NCBI RefSeq assembly: GCF_026230105.1
Contig: NC_079479.1
Coordinates: forward strand, 17,371,734 to 17,435,733
Source of the DNA: Diorhabda sublineata
Lineage: Eukaryota; Arthropoda; Insecta; Coleoptera; Chrysomelidae
Direction of reading: 5' to 3'
Length of the DNA: 64,000 nucleotides
Shown piece after piece: positions 15,074 to 29,400 of the stretch. Numbering within the stretch: position 1 is the stretch's first letter; each line of letters begins with the position of its first letter. The position numbers and the translations under genes were made by a program. The notes under the pieces were generated by a model. The model saw only the letters and a list, made by a program, of their open reading frames with translations. It did not search any database and was not told the DNA's origin.

Positions 15074-17109
15074 ATGAATGTAAATCGACGATATCTGACA
15101 AAGTTAGATGCAAACTCATTCAAATATATGAAAAATATTGAAATTCGACTTCAAATGAGGAAGATAGACTTGGAAAATTTTCAATCAACACAAAGTGAGA
15201 ATCGACTTTAATGGGCTTCAATGAATGTAAATCGACGATATCTGACAAAGTTAGATGCAAACTCATTCATATATATGAGAAATGTTGAAATTCGACTTCA
15301 AATGAGGAAGATACACTTTTAAAATTTTCAATCAACACAAAGTGAGAATCGACTTCAATGGGCTTCAATGAATGTAAATCGACGATATCTGACAAAGTTA
15401 GATGCAAACTCATTCAAATATATGAGAAATGTTGAAATTCGACTTCAAATGAGGAAGATACACTTTGAAAATTCTCAATCAACACAAAGTGAGAATCGAC
15501 TTCAATGGGCTTCAATGAATGTAAATCGACGATATCTGACAAATTCAGATACAATCTCATTCAAATATATGAGAAATGTTGAAATTCGACTTCAAATGAG
15601 GAAGATAGACTTTGAAAATTTTCAATCAACACAAAGTGAGAATCGACTTCAATGGGCTTCAATGGATGTAAATCGACGATATCTGACAAGAAAGTTAGAT
15701 GCAAACTCATTCAAATATATAAAAAATGTTAAAATTCGACTTCAAATGAGGAAGATAGACTTGGAAAATTTTCAATCAACACAAAGTGAGAATCGACTTT
15801 AATGGGCTTCAATGAATGTAAATCGACGATATCTGACAAAGTTAGATGCAAACTCATTCATATATATGAGAAATGTTGAAATTCGACTTCAAATGAGGAA
15901 GATAGACTTTGAAAATTTTCAATCAACACAAAGTGAGAATCGACTTCAATGGTCTTCAATGAATGTAAATCGACGATATCTGACAAATTCAGATACAATC
16001 TCATTCAAATATATAAGAAATGTTGAAATTCGACTTCAAATGAGGAAGATAGACTTTGAAAATTTTCAATCAACACAAAGTTAGAATCGACTTCAATGGG
16101 CTTCAATGAATGTAAATCGACGATATCTGACAATGTTAGATGCAAACTCATTCAAATATATGAGAAATGTTGAAATTCGACTTCAAATGAGGAAGATACA
16201 CTTTTAAAATTTTCAATCAACACAAAGTGAGAATCGACTTCAATGGGCTTCAATGAATGTAAATCGACGATATCTGACAAAGTTAGATGCAAACTCATTC
16301 AAATATATGAGAAATGTTGAAATTCGACTTCAAATGAGGAAGATAGACTTTGAAAATTTTCAATCAACACAAACTGAGAATCGACTTCAATGGGCTTCAA
16401 TGAATGTAAATCGACGATATCTGACAAAGTTAGATGCAAACTCATTCAAATATATGAGAAATGTTGAAATTCGACTTCAAATGAGGAAGATAGACTTTGA
16501 AAATTTTCAATCAACACAAAGTGAGAATCGACTTCAATGGGCTTCAATGGATGTAAATCGACGATATCTGACAAGAAAGTTAGATGCAAACTCATTCAAA
16601 TATATAAAAAATGTTAAAATTCGACTTCAAATGAGGAAGATAGACTTGGAAAATTTTCAATCAACACAAAGTGAGAATCGACTTTAATGGGCTTCAATGA
16701 ATGTAAATCGACGATATCTGACAAAGTTAGATGCAAACTCATTCATATATATGAGAAATGTTGAAATTCGACTTCAAATGAGGAAGATAGACTTTGAAAA
16801 TTTTCAATCAACACAAAGTGAGAATCGACTTCAATGGGCTTCAATGAATGTAAATCGACGATATCTGACAAAGTTAGATGCAAACTCATTCAAATATATA
16901 AAAAATATTGAAATTCGACTTCAAATGAGGAAGATAGACTTTGAAAATTTTCAATCAACACAAAGTGAGAATCGACTTCAATGGGCTTCAATGAATGTAA
17001 ATCGACGATATCTGACAATGTTAGATGCAAACTCATTCAAATATATGAGAAATGTTGAAATTCGACTTCAAATGAGGAAGATACACTTTTAAAATTTTCA
17101 ATCAACACA

Positions 17110-19460
17110 AAGTGAGAATCAACTTCAATGGGCTTCAATGAATGTAAATCGACGATATCTGACAAAGTTAGATGCAAACTCATTCAAATATATGAGAAAT
17201 GTTGAAATTCGACTTCAAATGAGGAAGATACACTTTGAAAATTCTTAATCAACACAAAGTGAGAATCGACTTCAATGGGCTTCAATGAATGTAAATCGAC
17301 GATATCTGACAAATTCAGATACAATCTCATTCAAATATATGAGAAATGTTGAAATTCGACTTCAAATGAGGAAGATACACTTTGAAAATTCTCAATCAAC
17401 ACAAAGTGAGAATCGACTTCAATGGGCTTCAATGGATGTAAATCGACGATATCTGACAACAAAGTTAGATGCAAACTCATTCAAATATATAAGAAATGTT
17501 GAAACTCGACTTCAAATGAGGAAGATAGACTTTGAAAATTTTCAATCAACACAAAGTGAGAATCGACTTCAATGGGCTTCAATGAATGTAAATCGACGAT
17601 ATCTGACAATGTTAGATGCAAACTCATTCAAATATATGAGAAATGTTGAAATTCGACTTCAAATGAGGAAGATACACTTTGAAAATTTTCAATCAACACA
17701 AAGTGAGAATCGACTTCAATGGGCTTCAATGAATGTAAATCGACGATATCTGACAAAGTTAGATGCAAACTCATTCAAATATATGAGAAATGTTGAAATT
17801 CGACTTCAAATGAGGAAGATAGACTTTGAAAATTTTCAATCAACACAAAGTGAGAATCGACTTCAATGGTCTTCAATGAATGTAAATCGACGATATCTGA
17901 CAAATTCAGATACAATCTCATTCAAATATATAAGAAATGTTGAAATTCGACTTCAAATGAGGAAGATAGACTTTTAAAATTTTCAATCAACACAAAGTGA
18001 GAATCAACTTCAATGGGCTTCAATGAATGTAAATCGACGATATCTGACAAAGTTAGATGCAAACTCATTCAAATATATGAGAAATGTTGAAATTCGACTT
18101 CAAATGAGGAAGATACACTTTGAAAATTCTTAATCAACACAAAGTGAGAATCGACTTCAATGGGCTTCAATGAATGTAAATCGACGATATCTGACAAATT
18201 CAGATACAATCTCATTCAAATATATGAGAAATGTTGAAATTCGACTTCAAATGAGGAAGATACACTTTTAAAATTTTCAATCAACACAAAGTGAGAATCA
18301 ACTTCAATGGGCTTCAATGAATGTAAATCGACGATATCTGACAAAGTTAGATGCAAACTCATTCAAATATATGAGAAATGTTGAAATTCGACTTCAAATG
18401 AGGAAGATACACTTTGAAAATTCTTAATCAACACAAAGTGAGAATCGACTTCAATGGGCTTCAATGAATGTAAATCGACGATATCTGACAAATTCAGATA
18501 CAATCTCATTCAAATATATGAGAAATGTTGAAATTCGACTTCAAATGAGGAAGATACACTTTGAAAATTCTCAATCAACACAAAGTGAGAATCGACTTCA
18601 ATGGGCTTCAATGGATGTAAATCGACGATATCTGACAACAAAGTTAGATGCAAACTCATTCAAATATATAAGAAATGTTGAAACTCGACTTCAAATGAGG
18701 AAGATAGACTTTGAAAATTTTCAATCAACACAAAGTGAGAATCGACTTCAATGGGCTTCAATGAATGTAAATCGACGATATCTGACAATGTTAGATGCAA
18801 ACTCATTCAAATATATGAGAAATGTTGAAATTCGACTTCAAATGAGGAAGATACACTTTGAAAATTTTCAATCAACACAAAGTGAGAATCGACTTCAATG
18901 GGCTTCAATGAATGTAAATCGACGATATCTGACAAAGTTAGATGCAAACTCATTCAAATATATGAGAAATGTTGAAATTCGACTTCAAATGAGGAAGATA
19001 GACTTTGAAAATTTTCAATCAACACAAAGTGAGAATCGACTTCAATGGTCTTCAATGAATGTAAATCGACGATATCTGACAAATTCAGATACAATCTCAT
19101 TCAAATATATAAGAAATGTTGAAATTCGACTTCAAATGAGGAAGATAGACTTTGAAAATTTTCAATCAACACAAAGTGAGAATCGACTTCAATGGGCTAC
19201 AATGGATGTAAATCGACGATATCTGACAAGAAAGTTAGATGCAAACTCATTCAAATATATAAAAAATGTTAAAATTCGACTTCAAATGAGGAAGATAGAC
19301 TTGGAAAATTTTCAATCAAAACAAAGTGAGAATCGATTTCAATGGGCTTCAATGAATGTAAATCGACGATATCTGACAAAGTTAGATGCAAACTCATTCA
19401 AATATATAAAAAATGTCAAAATTCGACTTCAAATGAGGAAGATAGACTTGGAAAATTTTT
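17110..19460 (+). repeat. Satellite higher-order repeat, 1179 bp shift
   Basis: The run beginning at 17285 is found again from 18464 (shift 1179 bp, eight monomers plus one 3 bp insertion). The variant GAGAATCAACTTC and the AAATTCTTAATC monomer mark a short two-monomer piece that appears three times, near 17110, 17998 and 18291. The middle piece is shortened. Confidence 0.7.
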
Positions 19461-20236
19461 AATCAACACAAAGTGAGAATCGACTTTAATGGGCTTCAAT
19501 GAATGTAAATCGAAGATATCTGACAAATTTAGATGCAAACTCATTCATATATATGAGAAATGTTGAAACTCGACTTCAAATGAGGAAGATAGACTTTGAA
19601 AATTTTCAATCAACACAAAGTGAGAATCGACTTCAATGGTCTTCAATGAATGTAAATCGACGATATCTGACAAATTCAGATACAATCTCATTCAAATATA
19701 TAAGAAATGTTGAAATTCGACTTCAAATGAGGAAGATAGACTTTGAAAATTTTCAATCAACACAAAGTGAGAATCGACTTCAATGGGCTTCAATGGATGT
19801 AGATCGACGATATCTGACAACAAAGTTAGATGCAAACTCATTCAAATATATAAGAAATGTTGAAACTCGACTTCAAATGAGGAAGATAGACTTTGAAAAT
19901 TTTCAATCAACACAAAGTGAGAATCGACTTCAATGGTCTTCAATGAATGTAAATCGACGATATCTGACAAATTCAGATACAATCTCATTCAAATATATAA
20001 GAAATGTTGAAATTCGACTTCAAATGAGGAAGATAGACTTTGAAAATTTTCAATCAACACAAAGTGAGAATCGACTTCAATGGGCTTCAATGAATGTAAA
20101 TCGACGATATCTGACAATGTTAGATGCAAACTCATTCAAATATATGAGAAATGTTGAAATTCGACTTCAAATGAGGAAGATACACTTTTAAAATTTTCAA
20201 TCAACACAAAGTGAGAATCGACTTCAATGGGCTTCA

Positions 20237-23200
20237 ATGAATGTAAATCGACGATATCTGACAAAGTTAGATGCAAACTCATTCAAATATATGAGAAATG
20301 TTGAAATTCGACTTCAAATGAGGAAGATAGACTTTGAAAATTTTCAATCAACACAAAGTGAGAATCGACTTCAATGGTCTTCAATGAATGTAAATCGACG
20401 ATATCTGACAAATTCAGATACAATCTCATTCAAATATATAAGAAATGTTGAAATTCGACTTCAAATGAGGAAGATAGACTTTGAAAATTTTCAATCAACA
20501 CAAAGTGAGAAACGACTTCAATGGGCTTCAATGGATGTAAATCGACGATATCTGACAAGAAAGTTAGATGCAAACTCATTCAAATTTATAAAAAATGTTA
20601 AAATTCGACTTCAAATGAGGAAGATAGACTTGGAAAATTTTCAATCAACACAAAGTGAGAATCGACTTTAATGGGCTTCAATGAATGTAAATCGACGATA
20701 TCTGACAAAGTTAGATGCAAACTCATTCATATATATGAGAAATGTTGAAATTCGACTTCAAATGAGGAAGATAGACTTTGAAAATTTTCAATCAACACAA
20801 AGTGAGAATCGACTTCAATGGGCTTCAATGAATGTAAATCGACGATATCTGACAAAGTTAGATGCAAACTCATTCAAATATATAAAAAATATTGAAATTC
20901 GACTTCAAATGAGGAAGATAGACTTTGAAAATTTTCAATCAACACAAAGTGAGAATCGACTTCAATGGGCTTCAATGAATGTAAATCGACGATATCTGAC
21001 AATGTTAGATGCAAACTCATTCAAATATATGAGAAATGTTGAAATTCGACTTCAAATGAGGAAGATACACTTTTAAAATTTTCAATCAACACAAAGTGAG
21101 AATCGACTTCAATGGGCTTCAATGAATGTAAATCGACGATATCTGACAAAGTTAGATGCAAACTCATTCAAATATATGAGAAATGTTGAAATTCGACTTC
21201 AAATGAGGAAGATACACTTTGAAAATTCTCAATCAACACAAAGTGAGAATCGACTTCAATGGGCTTCAATGAATGTAAATCGACGATATCTGACAAATTC
21301 AGATACAATCTCATTCAAATATATGAGAAATGTTGAAATTCGACTTCAAATGAGGAAGATAGACTTTGAAAATTTTCAATCAACACAAAGTGAGAATCGA
21401 CTTCAATGGGCTTCAATGGATGTAAATCGACGATATCTGACAACAAAGTTAGATGCAAACTCATTCAAATATATAAGAAATGTTGAAACTCGACTTCAAA
21501 TGAGGAAGATAGACTTTGAAAATTTTCAATCAACACAAAGTGAGAATCGACTTCAATGGTCTTCAATGAATGTAAATCGACGATATCTGACAAATTCAGA
21601 TACAATCTCATTCAAATATATAAGAAATGTTGAAATTCGACTTCAAATGAGGAAGGTAGACTTTGAAAATTTTCAATCAACACAAAGTGAGAATCGACTT
21701 CAATGGGCTTCAATGAATGTAAATCGACGATATCTGACAATGTTAGATGCAAACTCATTCAAATATATGAGAAATGTTGAAATTCGACTTCAAATGAGGA
21801 AGATACACTTTTAAAATTTTCAATCAACACAAAGTGAGAATCGACTTCAATGGGCTTCAATGAATGTAAATCGACGATATCTGACAAAGTTAGATGCAAA
21901 CTCATTCAAATATATGAGAAATGTTGAAATTCGACTTCAAATGAGGAAGATAGACTTTGAAAATTTTCAATCAACACAAAGTGAGAATCGACTTCAATGG
22001 TCTTCAATGAATGTAAATCGACGATATCTGACAAATTCAGATACAATCTCATTCAAATATATAAGAAATGTTGAAATTCGACTTCAAATGAGGAAGATAG
22101 ACTTTGAAAATTTTCAATCAACACAAAGTGAGAAACGACTTCAATGGGCTTCAATGGATGTAAATCGACGATATCTGACAAGAAAGTTAGATGCAAACTC
22201 ATTCAAATTTATAAAAAATGTTAAAATTCGACTTCAAATGAGGAAGATAGACTTGGAAAATTTTCAATCAACACAAAGTGAGAATCGACTTTAATGGGCT
22301 TCAATGAATGTAAATCGACGATATCTGACAAAGTTAGATGCAAACTCATTCATATATATGAGAAATGTTGAAATTCGACTTCAAATGAGGAAGATAGACT
22401 TTGAAAATTTTCAATCAACACAAAGTGAGAATCGACTTCAATGGGCTTCAATGGATGTAAATCGACGATATCTGACAACAAAGTTAGATGCAAACTCATT
22501 CAAATATATAAGAAATGTTGAAACTCGACTTCAAATGAGGAAGATAGACTTTGAAAATTTTCAATCAACACAAAGTGAGAATCGACTTCAATGGGCTTCA
22601 ATGAATGTAAATCGACGATATCTGACAAAGTTAGATGCAAACTCATTCAAATATATGAGAAATGTTGAAATTCGACTTCAAATGAGGAAGATAGACTTTG
22701 AAAATTTTCAATCAACACAAAGTGAGAATCGACTTCAATGGGCTTCAATGAATGTAAATCGACGATATCTGACAATGTTAGATGCAAACTCATTCAAATA
22801 TATGAGAAATGTTGAAATTCGACTTCAAATGAGGAAGATACACTTTTAAAATTTTCAATCAACACAAAGTGAGAATCGACTTCAATGGGCTTCAATGAAT
22901 GTAAATCGACGATATCTGACAAAGTTAGATGCAAACTCATTCAAATATATGAGAAATGTTGAAATTCGACTTCAAATGAGGAAGATAGACTTTGAAAATT
23001 TTCAATCAACACAAAGTGAGAAACGACTTCAATGGGCTTCAATGGATGTAAATCGACGATATCTGACAAGAAAGTTAGATGCAAACTCATTCAAATTTAT
23101 AAAAAATGTTAAAATTCGACTTCAAATGAGGAAGATAGACTTGGAAAATTTTCAATCAACACAAAGTGAGAATCGACTTTAATGGGCTTCAATGAATGTA

Positions 23201-26200
23201 AATCGACGATATCTGACAAAGTTAGATGCAAACTCATTCATATATATGAGAAATGTTGAAATTCGACTTCAAATGAGGAAGATAGACTTTGAAAATTTTC
23301 AATCAACACAAAGTGAGAATCGACTTCAATGGGCTTCAATGGATGTAAATCGACGATATCTGACAACAAAGTTAGATGCAAACTCATTCAAATATATAAG
23401 AAATGTTGAAACTCGACTTCAAATGAGGAAGATAGACTTTGAAAATTTTCAATCAACACAAAGTGAGAATCGACTTCAATGGGCTTCAATGAATGTAAAT
23501 CGACGATATCTGACAAAGTTAGATGCAAACTCATTCAAATATATGAGAAATGTTGAAATTCGACTTCAAATGAGGAAGATAGACTTTGAAAATTTTCAAT
23601 CAACACAAAGTGAGAATCGACTTCAATGGGCTTCAATGAATGTAAATCGACGATATCTGACAATGTTAGATGCAAACTCATTCAAATATATGAGAAATGT
23701 TGAAATTCGACTTCAAATGAGGAAGATACACTTTTAAAATTTTCAATCAACACAAAGTGAGAATCGACTTCAATGGGCTTCAATGAATGTAAATCGACGA
23801 TATCTGACAAAGTTAGATGCAAACTCATTCAAATATATGAGAAATGTTGAAATTCGACTTCAAATGAGGAAGATAGACTTTGAAAATTTTCAATCAACAC
23901 AAAGTGAGAATCGACTTCAATGGTCTTCAATGAATGTAAATCGACGATATCTGACAAATTCAGATACAATCTCATTCAAATATATAAGAAATGTTGAAAT
24001 TCGACTTCAAATGAGGAAGATAGACTTTGAAAATTTTCAATCAACACAAAGTGAGAAACGACTTCAATGGGCTTCAATGGATGTAAATCGACGATATCTG
24101 ACAAGAAAGTTAGATGCAAACTCATTCAAATTTATAAAAAATGTTAAAATTCGACTTCAAATGAGGAAGATAGACTTGGAAAATTTTCAATCAACACAAA
24201 GTGAGAATCGACTTTAATGGGCTTCAATGAATGTAAATCGACGATATCTGACAAAGTTAGATGCAAACTCATTCATATATATGAGAAATGTTGAAATTCG
24301 ACTTCAAATGAGGAAGATAGACTTTGAAAATTTTCAATCAACACAAAGTGAGAATCGACTTCAATGGGCTTCAATGGATGTAAATCGACGATATCTGACA
24401 ACAAAGTTAGATGCAAACTCATTCAAATATATAAGAAATGTTGAAACTCGACTTCAAATGAGGAAGATAGACTTTGAAAATTTTCAATCAACACAAAGTG
24501 AGAATCGACTTCAATGGGCTTCAATGAATGTAAATCGACGATATCTGACAAAGTTAGATGCAAACTCATTCAAATATATGAGAAATGTTGAAATTCGACT
24601 TCAAATGGGGAAGATAGACTTTGAAAATTTTCAATCAACACAAAGTGAGAATCGACTTCAATGGGCTTCAATGGATGTAAATCGACGATATCTGACAACA
24701 AAGTTAGATGCAAACTCATTCAAATATATAAGAAATGTTGAAACTCGACTTCAAATGAGGAAGATAGACTTTGAAAATTTTCAATCAACACAAAGTGAGA
24801 ATCGACTTCAATGGTCTTCAATGAATGTAAATCGACGATATCTGACAAATTCAGATACAATCTCATTCAAATATATAAGAAATGTTGAAATTCGACTTCA
24901 AATGAGGAAGGTAGACTTTGAAAATTTTCAATCAACACAAAGTGAGAATCGACTTCAATGGGCTTCAATGAATGTAAATCGACGATATCTGACAATGTTA
25001 GATGCAAACTCATTCAAATATATGAGAAATGTTGAAATTCGACTTCAAATGAGGAAGATACACTTTTAAAATTTTCAATCAATACAAAGTGAGAATCGAC
25101 TTCAATGGGCTTCAATGAATGTAAATCGACGATATCTGACAAAGTTAGATGCAAACTCATTCAAATATATGAGAAATGTTGAAATTCGACTTCAAATGAG
25201 GAAGATAGACTTTGAAAATTTTCAATCAACACAAAGTGAGAATCGACTTCAATGGTCTTCAATGAATGTAAATCGACGATATCTGACAAATTCAGATACA
25301 ATCTCATTCAAATATATAAGAAATGTTGAAATTCGACTTCAAATGAGGAAGATAGACTTTGAAAATTTTCAATCAACACAAAGTGAGAAACGACTTCAAT
25401 GGGCTTCAATGGATGTAAATCGACGATATCTGACAAGAAAGTTAGATGCAAACTCATTCAAATTTATAAAAAATGTTAAAATTCGACTTCAAATGAGGAA
25501 GATAGACTTGGAAAATTTTCAATCAACACAAAGTGAGAATCGACTTTAATGGGCTTCAATGAATGTAAATCGACGATATCTGACAAATTCAGATACAATC
25601 TCATTCAAATATATGAGAAATGTTGAAATTCGACTTCAAATGAGGAAGATAGACTTTGAAAATTTTCAATCAACACAAAGTGAGAATCGACTTCAATGGG
25701 CTTCAATGGATGTAAATCGACGATATCTGACAACAAAGTTAGATGCAAACTCATTCAAATATATAAGAAATGTTGAAACTCGACTTCAAATGAGGAAGAT
25801 AGACTTTGAAAATTTTCAATCAACACAAAGTGAGAATCGACTTCAATGGTCTTCAATGAATGTAAATCGACGATATCTGACAAATTCAGATACAATCTCA
25901 TTCAAATATATAAGAAATGTTGAAATTCGACTTCAAATGAGGAAGGTAGACTTTGAAAATTTTCAATCAACACAAAGTGAGAATCGACTTCAATGGGCTT
26001 CAATGAATGTAAATCGACGATATCTGACAATGTTAGATGCAAACTCATTCAAATATATGAGAAATGTTGAAATTCGACTTCAAATGAGGAAGATACACTT
26101 TTAAAATTTTCAATCAACACAAAGTGAGAATCGACTTCAATGGGCTTCAATGAATGTAAATCGACGATATCTGACAAAGTTAGATGCAAACTCATTCAAA

Positions 26201-29200
26201 TATATGAGAAATGTTGAAATTCGACTTCAAATGAGGAAGATAGACTTTGAAAATTTTCAATCAACACAAAGTGAGAATCGACTTCAATGGTCTTCAATGA
26301 ATGTAAATCGACGATATCTGACAAATTCAGATACAATCTCATTCAAATATATAAGAAATGTTGAAATTCGACTTCAAATGAGGAAGATAGACTTTGAAAA
26401 TTTTCAATCAACACAAAGTGAGAAACGACTTCAATGGGCTTCAATGGATGTAAATCGACGATATCTGACAAGAAAGTTAGATGCAAACTCATTCAAATTT
26501 ATAAAAAATGTTAAAATTCGACTTCAAATGAGGAAGATAGACTTGGAAAATTTTCAATCAACACAAAGTGAGAATCGACTTTAATGGGCTTCAATGAATG
26601 TAAATCGACGATATCTGACAAAGTTAGATGCAAACTCATTCATATATATGAGAAATGTTGAAATTCGACTTCAAATGAGGAAGATAGACTTTGAAAATTT
26701 TCAATCAACACAAAGTGAGAATCGACTTCAATGGGCTTCAATGAATGTAAATCGACGATATCTGACAATGTTAGATGCAAACTCATTCAAATATATGAGA
26801 AATGTTGAAATTCGACTTCAAATGAGGAAGATACACTTTTAAAATTTTCAATCAACACAAAGTGAGAATCGACTTCAATGGGCTTCAATGAATGTAAATC
26901 GACGATATCTGACAAAGTTAGATGCAAACTCATTCAAATATATGAGAAATGTTGAAATTCGACTTCAAATGAGGAAGATAGACTTTGAAAATTTTCAATC
27001 AACACAAAGTGAGAATCGACTTCAATGGTCTTCAATGAATGTAAATCGACGATATCTGACAAATTCAGATACAATCTCATTCAAATATATAAGAAATGTT
27101 GAAATTCGACTTCAAATGAGGAAGATAGACTTTGAAAATTTTCAATCAACACAAAGTGAGAAACGACTTCAATGGGCTTCAATGGATGTAAATCGACGAT
27201 ATCTGACAAGAAAGTTAGATGCAAACTCATTCAAATTTATAAAAAATGTTAAAATTCGACTTCAAATGAGGAAGATAGACTTGGAAAATTTTCAATCAAC
27301 ACAAAGTGAGAATCGACTTTAATGGGCTTCAATGAATGTAAATCGACGATATCTGACAAAGTTAGATGCAAACTCATTCATATATATGAGAAATGTTGAA
27401 ATTCGACTTCAAATGAGGAAGATAGACTTTGAAAATTTTCAATCAACACAAAGTGAGAATCGACTTCAATGGGCTTCAATGGATGTAAATCGACGATATC
27501 TGACAACAAAGTTAGATGCAAACTCATTCAAATATATAAGAAATGTTGAAACTCGACTTCAAATGAGGAAGATAGACTTTGAAAATTTTCAATCAACACA
27601 AAGTGAGAATCGACTTCAATGGGCTTCAATGAATGTAAATCGACGATATCTGACAAAGTTAGATGCAAACTCATTCAAATATATGAGAAATGTTGAAATT
27701 CGACTTCAAATGAGGAAGATAGACTTTGAAAATTTTCAATCAACACAAAGTGAGAATCGACTTCAATGGGCTTCAATGAATGTAAATCGACGATATCTGA
27801 CAATGTTAGATGCAAACTCATTCAAATATATGAGAAATGTTGAAATTCGACTTCAAATGAGGAAGATACACTTTTAAAATTTTCAATCAACACAAAGTGA
27901 GAATCGACTTCAATGGGCTTCAATGAATGTAAATCGACGATATCTGACAAAGTTAGATGCAAACTCATTCAAATATATGAGAAATGTTGAAATTCGACTT
28001 CAAATGAGGAAGATAGACTTTGAAAATTTTCAATCAACACAAAGTGAGAATCGACTTCAATGGTCTTCAATGAATGTAAATCGACGATATCTGACAAATT
28101 CAGATACAATCTCATTCAGATATATAAGAAATGTTGAAATTCGACTTCAAATGAGGAAGATAGACTTTGAAAATTTTCAATCAACACAAAGTGAGAAACG
28201 ACTTCAATGGGCTTCAATGGATGTAAATCGACGATATCTGACAAGAAAGTTAGATGCAAACTCATTCAAATTTATAAAAAATGTTAAAATTCGACTTCAA
28301 ATGAGGAAGATAGACTTGGAAAATTTTCAATCAACACAAAGTGAGAATCGACTTTAATGGGCTTCAATGAATGTAAATCGACGATATCTGACAAAGTTAG
28401 ATGCAAACTCATTCATATATATGAGAAATGTTGAAATTCGACTTCAAATGAGGAAGATAGACTTTGAAAATTTTCAATCAACACAAAGTGAGAATCGACT
28501 TCAATGGGCTTCAATGGATGTAAATCGACGATATCTGACAACAAAGTTAGATGCAAACTCATTCAAATATATAAGAAATGTTGAAACTCGACTTCAAATG
28601 AGGAAGATAGACTTTGAAAATTTTCAATCAACACAAAGTGAGAATCGACTTCAATGGGCTTCAATGAATGTAAATCGACGATATCTGACAAAGTTAGATG
28701 CAAACTCATTCAAATATATGAGAAATGTTGAAATTCGACTTCAAATGAGGAAGATAGACTTTGAAAATTTTCAATCAACACAAAGTGAGAATCGACTTCA
28801 ATGGTCTTCAATGAATGTAATTCGACGATATCTGACAAATTCAGATACAATCTCATTCAAATATATAAAAAATGTTGAAATTCGACTTCAAATGAGGAAG
28901 ATAGACTTTGAAAATTTTCAATCAACACAAAGTGAGAATCGACTTCAATGGGCTACAATGGATGTAAATCGACGATATCTGACAAGAAAGTTAGATGCAA
29001 ACTCATTCAAATATATGAGAAATGTTGAAATTCGACTTCAAATGAGGAAGATAGACTTTGAAAATTTTCAATCAACACAAAGTGAGAATCGACTTCAATG
29101 GTCTTCAATGAATGTAAATCGACGATATCTGACAAATTCAGATACAATCTCATTCAAATATATAAGAAATGTTGAAATTCGACTTCAATTGAGGAAGATA

Positions 29201-29400
29201 GACTTTGAAAATTTTCAATCAACACAAAGTGAGAAACGACTTCAATGGGCTTCAATGGATGTAAATCGACGATATCTGACAAGAAAGTTAGATGCAAACT
29301 CATTCAAATTTATAAAAAATGTTAAAATTCGACTTCAAATGAGGAAGATAGACTTGGAAAATTTTCAATCAACACAAAGTGAGAATCGACTTTAATGGGC
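20237..29400 (+). repeat. Family of 738/888/1035-bp higher-order repeats
   Basis: A marker run of three monomers, ending in one with GAGAAACGAC followed by one with CAAATTTATAAAAAATG, recurs at 20237, 21860, 23783, 25115, 26150, 26888 and 27923, with a shortened form at 22895 and a merged form near 29020. Spacings are 738, 888, 1035, 1332 and 1623 bp, all whole numbers of monomers. This is the most regular part of the left array and looks like one higher-order family that has gained and lost monomers. Confidence 0.75.
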
